Assembly (NCBI GenBank): GCA_003833135.1
Contig: QZLH01000256.1
Span: 44,231-69,355, forward strand
DNA from: Oehlia diaphana
Lineage: Eukaryota > Glomeromycota > Glomeromycetes > Glomerales > Glomeraceae
Direction: 5' to 3'
Length of the DNA stretch: 25,125 bases
Made by a program: the position numbers and the translations under genes. This document shows positions 20,517-25,125 of this stretch, piece after piece; positions within the stretch are counted from its first letter, which is position 1, and the number at the start of each line of letters is the position of its first letter. Below the pieces are notes generated by a model. It saw nothing but the letters and a program-made list of their open reading frames with translations, did no database searches and was not told the origin of the DNA.

Positions 20517-20864
20517 ATGCTTGCACAAAAAAATCTCAGGCCTGGCCCTAAAACAATAAATGAAACAATCAGGCTTTTCTCTGGTTTAATGGACCTTGAC
20601 TATAAGCCTAGTTATAATGATTATGTATACTTTCAATATTTGTCTAATAATAAAAATGATATCTCTCTTCTAGGAGCCTATCATTCTGAAGAGATTTATT
20701 CAAAATATATTATTCAGGTAGTAGGAAAGGGTTTTATGGTAGTTGATCATCCATCTGAAGTTTATGAGTTACCTGATACCCATAAGTATATTGATGGAAA
20801 TTTGCCTCTCTGCCTGGTTCTGGATATTGATGCAAGGCAAAAACCTGATCCTATGAACTTGAAC
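20517..20864 (+). pseudogene. Primase/polymerase-like mobile-element protein, 5' part (split by hAT)
   Basis: The ATG at 20517 opens 116 codons. After a helical N-terminus (INETIRLFSGLMDLDYKPSY) the chain reaches LPLCLVLDIDARQKPDPMN at about residues 96-114, and then the hAT element interrupts it. Its continuation PELPSLDGYKISCEDLLSRI is found beyond the element at 24039. The hydrophobic stretch ending in D-I-D could be motif I (two metal-binding Asp) of the archaeo-eukaryotic primase/PrimPol fold, but the expected s-x-H and third Asp motifs are not within the surviving segments. I recognise the family as repeated in Rhizophagus genomes but know no accepted name. An alternative is an unrelated nuclease or host-fold protein. 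Confidence 0.6.
20857..20864. repeat. Left target-site duplication of the hAT element
   Basis: ACTTGAAC directly precedes TAGAGCTCCGGA. The matching right copy is ACCTGAAC at 24038-24045, with one mismatch. Eight bases is the duplication length of hAT transposons. Confidence 0.85.
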
Positions 20865-20889
20865 TAGAGCTCCGGATGAGTCGAGTCAA
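20865..20889 (+). repeat. Left terminal inverted repeat of hAT
   Basis: TAGAGCTCCGGATGAGTCGA plus GTCAA pairs with the right terminus at 24013-24037. The only mismatch is T against C at the thirteenth base. Confidence 0.9.
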
Positions 20890-21055
20890 ATCAAGTTAAA
20901 AGGTAACTTGTACTCAACTCAGCAAAATCGAGTCGAGTTGAGTCGAGTCAAAATTATAAAATTTTCTAATCCAACCTGACTCAAATTTAACAATATTTTA
21001 ATCCAAACTCGAATCGACTTGACCGAGTCAAGTTTAACCTGGGTTAAACTCGCAC
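20889..21055. repeat. Left subterminal repeats of hAT
   Basis: Multiple copies of GAGTCGAG, TCAACTC and related ACTCGAATCGACTTGACC words occur in both orientations. A matching array lies at 23865-24020 inside the other end. Confidence 0.75.
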
Positions 21056-21190
21056 ATTTTTATTTATTTATTTATCGGACTGTGACATAAGTCTTTTATA
21101 TGAATCAAGATTATTTTTGTCGCATTTTTATTTATAATTTTTATATACATTTAATCGTATAGATTATTTATTACATAAAATAGATTGAAA

Positions 21191-23781
21191 CTATTTTTTT
21201 AATACTGTTTTCCACCAAGATTTTAAGCACATGCAAGCATGGATTGTTTCAGCTGAGAGACTGCATCTTTTTTGACTTATAAGATTGGTACCACCTGAAA
21301 AAGCCCTTTCGATTAGTATGCTAGTTGCTAAATAAATTTAAAATTATTAAATAACTAAACAATAAAAAGTTTAAATTTTAAACGATATATTATTACCAGA
21401 GATTGCAAGATAGTCCCGCGCCATTGCTGCCAAGTGCGGATATTGGGATTCGTTCATCTGTAGTTAGAAATTAGAATAAATTTAAATTGTAAAATTTATT
21501 TATAAAATTGTTTAATTAGCATACCTTCCACCATTATAATAAATCTACTTCGCCAGAAACAATTGAACTTCCCAAATATAAATCCAATTCACTTTCATTT
21601 CTTGATGTACACCATTTTTTATATATATGACTGAGAAGATCATCATCAGCGGTAAGATCTTCATCTTAAATATTTTGGTCTATTCTTTGTGCGTATGTTG
21701 TATCATATAACTTCTTAATATCATCTCGTGCTTCTGTGATATACTTTTCTTTCCAATTATGACTCTTATAATATGTGAGTTTTAACCGGGGATCAAGAAC
21801 TAAAAATAATAACATAAAATAGAAAAATTAATTAATAAAAACATATAATAAAATGTAAAATCCATATGAAATAATAAACTTACTAGTAAAGATGGTGTAT
21901 ATTATTCCATCAGTATATTGATAGTATTTTTTTAACTTTTCCATTGCATTACAGGCCGCTTTTTTTACAATTTCATCAATATTTGCTTTTTTATCAAAAT
22001 CTTCAATTTTATCCATAATCCAATTGAAAATTGGTATTGAATTTTCAATAGTAGAGTATTGTCCATGAGAGATATAAAGCGTGGCACGCAAAAATATCTA
22101 TAATATGATAAATTAAAAATAAAAAATTTGGGCAAATATTTAAACAATATAAATTATTAGTTTATTACATATAATAATTTTTTATTTGTTTAAGTAAATC
22201 CCATTCAGCATCAATTATTTCCCATTTTCGTAAATCTCTGTCTGCTATCGCTATATTATCTAACGCCTTTAATAAAACAAAATAAAATTAGAACTTGCAA
22301 CAAATTCCTATAAATTTTATGTAATAAAATTTACCTCTCGCAATTCTAAGCTATGTTCTATCATTTCAAAAGTCGAGTTCCACCTCATCTTAACATCAAC
22401 CACAAGTTCTTTATCGGGTAAATGAGCAGCCTCACACTGACGTGAAAACTTTTCTTGTCTTTGTGAAGACGCATGAATCTTAACAACAAGTTTTCTAAGC
22501 TGAAAATAAAATACATTATTCAGATTAGTTCTTAAAAAAATAAGTTATTAACCGTATATTGAATACTGACCTTAGGAACAACTTCAGATACTTCGTCATT
22601 ATTCAATAATTCATTTTCATTTTCCACGTATTTAACTTTTAAAGTTGAAAGCACATCCTGTGCTGCTAGGTTGATGATATGTGTCAAACATCGAATGTAA
22701 TTGTTGTACACAGTGAATTCAATATTTTGATCTTTACAAGTTTTTTCTAATGCTTTCATGAGAGTATTGTTATTTGAAGCATTATTGGTAGTGCATGCTA
22801 TAATCTATAAATTTAATATCAAATATTATAAGGAATAAAGAAAATGTTAATTATAATTAATTAAAAAAAAATAATTAGAACAAATGTAAATAATAATACC
22901 TTTGTGAGAATTCCCATATCGTCACAACTTTTTACAAATGATTCGTGTAAATTTTTCCCAGAGTGGGGTCCACATAATTTACAAAAGTCGATTAAGATTT
23001 CTTTTAATTCCCATTCGTGATTTATCCAATGTACAGTTATTCTGAGAAATAGAATGTAACTTGGTGAAGTTCAAGCGTCCAGCGTGAATAAAAGTTGACC
23101 TGGTGCATTCTAATAATTCAATATTATTAGTATATAATATTTATTTATAAAATTAAAATAATTAACAATAACAAATATGAAATACCTGTAAAATCTCCCG
23201 TATATTATTTCTTTCTTCATTAAATTTATCAATAACATCGCTGTGTAAAGTATCTGCTGATGGAGCTTTGGCAATAGGATTAAGTATACAAAATAAAAGT
23301 CTAGGTGTTCACTTTCTACAGCCGTAAAAGGTTGGTCATCACAAACAGTCCATCTGACAATAAAATCTCGAAATGTTCCTTGAGTACAATGCTAAATTTC
23401 TTTATTAATATTAAGTAATAAAAAGCATAAAATACAACATATAAAAAAAAGAAAATAAATATTTACGGATAATTCTTTTTTTACAAATTTGTCCATTTTG
23501 TCGCTTTCTACCTCTGTTTCAATTTACTGGAATGTTTCCTCTGCATATGTTTGTGAAGATTAGTAGTGTTGCCACCTGTCCTTTTATACATCATCCTTAT
23601 TAAAATAAATTTTATAATCAGTATACTGCTAAATTAACAAATTTACTTTATAATAATAATACACTCACCCACAATAATTACACTGAGCCTTTTCATCATT
23701 TTCTACTAACGTGAAATGTGACTATACAGAGCTATAAGTCCTTGTTGAAGAACCTGCACTTTCGCCTAAACTGTCACTCAT
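21191..23781 (-). pseudogene. hAT transposase (BED finger, RNase H-like, dimerisation domain), multiply disrupted
   Basis: Reading from the ATG at 23781-23779, the order is as follows. First comes a BED zinc finger: SHFTLVENDEKAQCNYC, with the intron donor at 23668 and acceptor before 23595, then TGGNTTNLHKHMQRKH. Next are FRDFIVRWTVCDDQPF, then APGQLLFTLDA-stop-TSPSYILFLRITVHWI, then CTTNNASNNNTLMKAL with RCLTHIINLAAQD. After these come VDVKMRWNSTFEMIEHSLELRE, LDPRLKLTYY and finally the hAT dimerisation block TSILIERAFSGGTNLIS...HACMCLKSWW, ending at a TAG at 21193-21191. Blocks are separated by GT-AG introns. Damage: TAG replaces the first BED Trp (23722-23724). TGA replaces the Trp after the first catalytic Asp (23071-23073). 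Asn stands where TTDNASNN has the second catalytic Asp (22784-22786). Frameshifts lie near 23528 and 23300, and one more in-frame stop is near 21664. It cannot transpose by itself. Confidence 0.92.
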
Positions 23782-24012
23782 TTCAAAAGTAGAAAAAAAA
23801 AGATGATCAGATAATCGATCATTTAAATAAGTTTACGTAATTGCAAATCTTAAAATATTTAATCCAGGTTTAATTGAGTCAAGTTGAGTATGAATTTAAC
23901 TTGGAATTGACTCAGATTGGAATTGACTTGTAACTTGAATCGATTATTACATAATGAAAAATTCTCAAATTGAATTCAACTCAACTCAACTCAACTTGCA
24001 AGTTGACCCAGG

Positions 24013-24037
24013 TTGACTCGACTCGTCCGGAGCTCTA
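24013..24037 (-). repeat. Right terminal inverted repeat of hAT
   Basis: It reads TTGACTCGACTCGTCCGGAG then CTCTA, and is the inverse of the left end at 20865-20889 with one mismatch. Confidence 0.9.
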
Positions 24038-24045
24038 ACCTGAAC
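24038..24045. repeat. Right target-site duplication of the hAT element
   Basis: ACCTGAAC follows the right terminus directly and differs at one base from ACTTGAAC on the left (20857-20864). Confidence 0.85.
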
Positions 24046-24221
24046 TCCCTTCCTTAGATGGATATAAAATTTCTTGTGAAGATTTATTATCCAGAATCTT
24101 AATTACCTGCACCGATATTATAAACTCTGATTTAAATCATTTCATAATATTAGACGCTTTAAGAAAACTTATAATATTATTTATAACCACATATTTTTTC
24201 TCGTGCAATAATACCGGCTAA
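24039..24221 (+). pseudogene. Primase/polymerase-like protein, 3' part (split by hAT)
   Basis: From 24039 the frame PELPSLDGYKISCEDLLSRI, then LITCTDIINSDLNHFIILDA, continues the ORF that stops at the hAT insertion (20517-20864). After that the sequence degenerates and a TAA occurs at 24219-24221. Excising the hAT and one target copy leaves the two halves one base out of frame. The ORF was therefore already damaged, or the duplication has since changed. No further primase motif (s-x-H) is recognisable downstream. Confidence 0.55.
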
Positions 24222-24688
24222 CTTCAATTTCTATATTCGACCTGAATTTGCAAAGTGAACATCTCTCCAATCTCTGATCATATAGCCCAGCCTCAGATAT
24301 GCCCGGAGATAATTATTATTTTTCACATATCAAAACTGTTAACAGATTTACAATCAGCCAAAAAATCTACATATTTTAAAGATAAGCTTTATTGATATAA
24401 TAGCTAAATTACGTGACTAAGTTTCCCAGTACATAGGCATAAAATCAAGTGAAATCTGTCTTCTAATCACAAAAGAGGATAGATAGGAATTTCATAAAAT
24501 AATAGCTGATCAGGAGAAAATAACGGATATTGTAATGGAAGACTATCAATTTTTACAATACCATGGGCATAATGGCAAGAGAGGTGACTAGATTCATATT
24601 GGATAGTTATTAGGATGTACAGTGGCTCACGCTGAAAAGGTCTTGATAAACCCGCATTCAAAAAAAATTTGAAGAAGTCTCACTAGCA
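24222..24688. other. Degenerate remainder of the mobile element
   Basis: On the minus strand 24661-24467 is open for 64 codons (from a TTG) and encodes a hydrophobic mix including REPLYILITIQYESSHLSC and HGIVKIDSLPLQYPLFSP. It has no ATG near its start and I cannot assign it. The plus strand of the same stretch is broken by several stops. I list it as undetermined element sequence. Confidence 0.3.
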
Positions 24689-24880
24689 TCAGTACTCATA
24701 CGGTAGATAATTAGGTATTATTCCTGGTCTGTCTTCTCTATTTATATATTTTTTATGGGCAGGATATTGGCCTTTTTCTTTCAGCTTAGCACTCCACCAA
24801 TTTTGTATCTTTTTCACAATGAACCATATAATTACAATAACTAGAAAGGTAACTAAAGAATACGTTATGAATGGTGACAT
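24689..24880 (-). CDS. Small single-pass membrane protein, hypothetical
   Basis: ATG at 24880-24878 to TGA at 24691-24689 gives 63 residues. Residues about 5-22 (ITYSLVTFLVIVIIWFIV) are a clear transmembrane helix, followed by a Lys-rich, presumably cytosolic, segment (KKIQNWWSAKLKEKG) and a Tyr/Pro-rich end. The frame stays open upstream to about 24946. A possible acceptor AAATTCCAG at 24910-24902 could attach further exons, so this may be the last exon of a longer membrane protein. It lies at the edge of a repeat-rich zone and may be mobile-element cargo. I do not recognise a family. Confidence 0.4.
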   Translation of the reverse strand: MSPFITYSLVTFLVIVIIWFIVKKIQNWWSAKLKEKGQYPAHKKYINREDRPGIIPNYLPYEY

Positions 24881-24907
24881 TAACCCAGTAAAAAATTGAA
24901 AATCTGG

Positions 24908-25110
24908 AATTTGTACAGAAAATAATATTGTACGAATTCTATACAAATTCTGTACAATTAGTGACTGAAAATGTACTGAATATGTGCCAAATTATAAAAT
25001 ATTCTGTACTTGTACAAATTCTGAATTATATTGAATTTGTACAGAATATAACCACATTTTGTCCAAATTTTGTAATGAATTTGTACAAATTATATACAAG
25101 TTTTGTATTC
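24908..25110. repeat. Cluster of TGTACA-centred inverted motifs
   Basis: Variants of AATTTGTACAGAAT and its inverse ATTCTGTACAAATT recur at about 24909, 24927, 24940, 25002, 25029 and 25078 in both orientations. ATACAAATTCTGTACAA (24941-24957) and TTGTACAAATTCTGAATT (25009-25026) are the longest. It resembles a subterminal motif array at a transposon end or an AT-rich satellite. The window ends inside it. Confidence 0.65.
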
Positions 25111-25125
25111 AATTCGTGATGTAAT

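Larger units (their letters stand above)
20865..24037. mobile_element. hAT transposon, 3173 bp, complete but inactive
   Basis: Termini begin TAGAGCTCCGGATGAGTCGA (left, from 20865) and TAGAGCTCCGGACGAGTCGA (right, read inward from 24037). They match over about 25 bp with one difference. Eight-bp target duplications flank it. Both subterminal zones are packed with GAGTCGAGT / AACTCAACTC words (20876-21055 and 23865-24020), the usual binding-site arrays of hAT transposases. One minus-strand transposase gene, decayed, fills the interior. The insertion disrupts the primase-like ORF, so this is a nested element. Confidence 0.93.

Noticed and set aside
1..25125. CRISPR array or bacterial-type operon
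   Set aside because: Repeats here are tandem without unique spacers, and the genes have spliceosomal introns, so the window is eukaryotic.

Overview
The window looks like a piece of an arbuscular mycorrhizal fungus nuclear genome (Glomeromycotina, most likely Rhizophagus). The sequence shows very AT-rich DNA, short GT-AG introns of about 65-130 bp, two BTB-BACK-TLDc genes (a family hugely expanded in these fungi), and several decayed DNA transposons. The genus is an inference from gene families and composition. I ran no database search.

Layout. Positions 1-2500 are transposon wreckage: a disrupted Cys-rich reading frame on the minus strand, an orphan plus-strand exon, and a frameshifted PIF/Harbinger-type transposase on the minus strand. 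Positions 2500-4355 are AT-rich spacer. Positions 4356-15370 form the gene-rich core. It holds a BTB-BACK-TLDc gene (+, two exons), a convergent paralogue (-, two exons, intron at the same codon), a HINT-type HIT-domain gene (+, seven exons), and a 1197-residue VIT-VWA protein with an FG-repeat tail (-, six exons). At 15947-17408 a four-exon plus-strand gene encodes two identically spaced Cys/His modules. One of its introns carries a 168-bp MITE with TTA target duplications.

From 17409 to the end the DNA is repeat-dominated. It contains a pair of B-box-like repeats, a stranded coding exon with a one-base frame break, a 48-bp near-perfect palindrome next to a related minisatellite, a 65-bp compound tandem repeat, and a plus-strand ORF of an unnamed mobile-element family with a LVLDID motif that could be a primase/polymerase motif I. 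A complete but dead 3173-bp hAT element (20865-24037) has inserted in that ORF. It has matching termini, subterminal repeats and an 8-bp target duplication. The ORF resumes on the far side. The right end holds a 63-codon single-pass membrane microprotein ORF and a cluster of TGTACA-type repeats.

Functional reading. The intact genes are unrelated housekeeping or signalling-type genes and do not form a cluster. The most informative observations are the nested insertion (hAT into a primase-like element), the domain architecture of the VIT-VWA-FG protein, the twin Cys/His module protein, and the G-to-A pattern of the hAT's inactivating changes.
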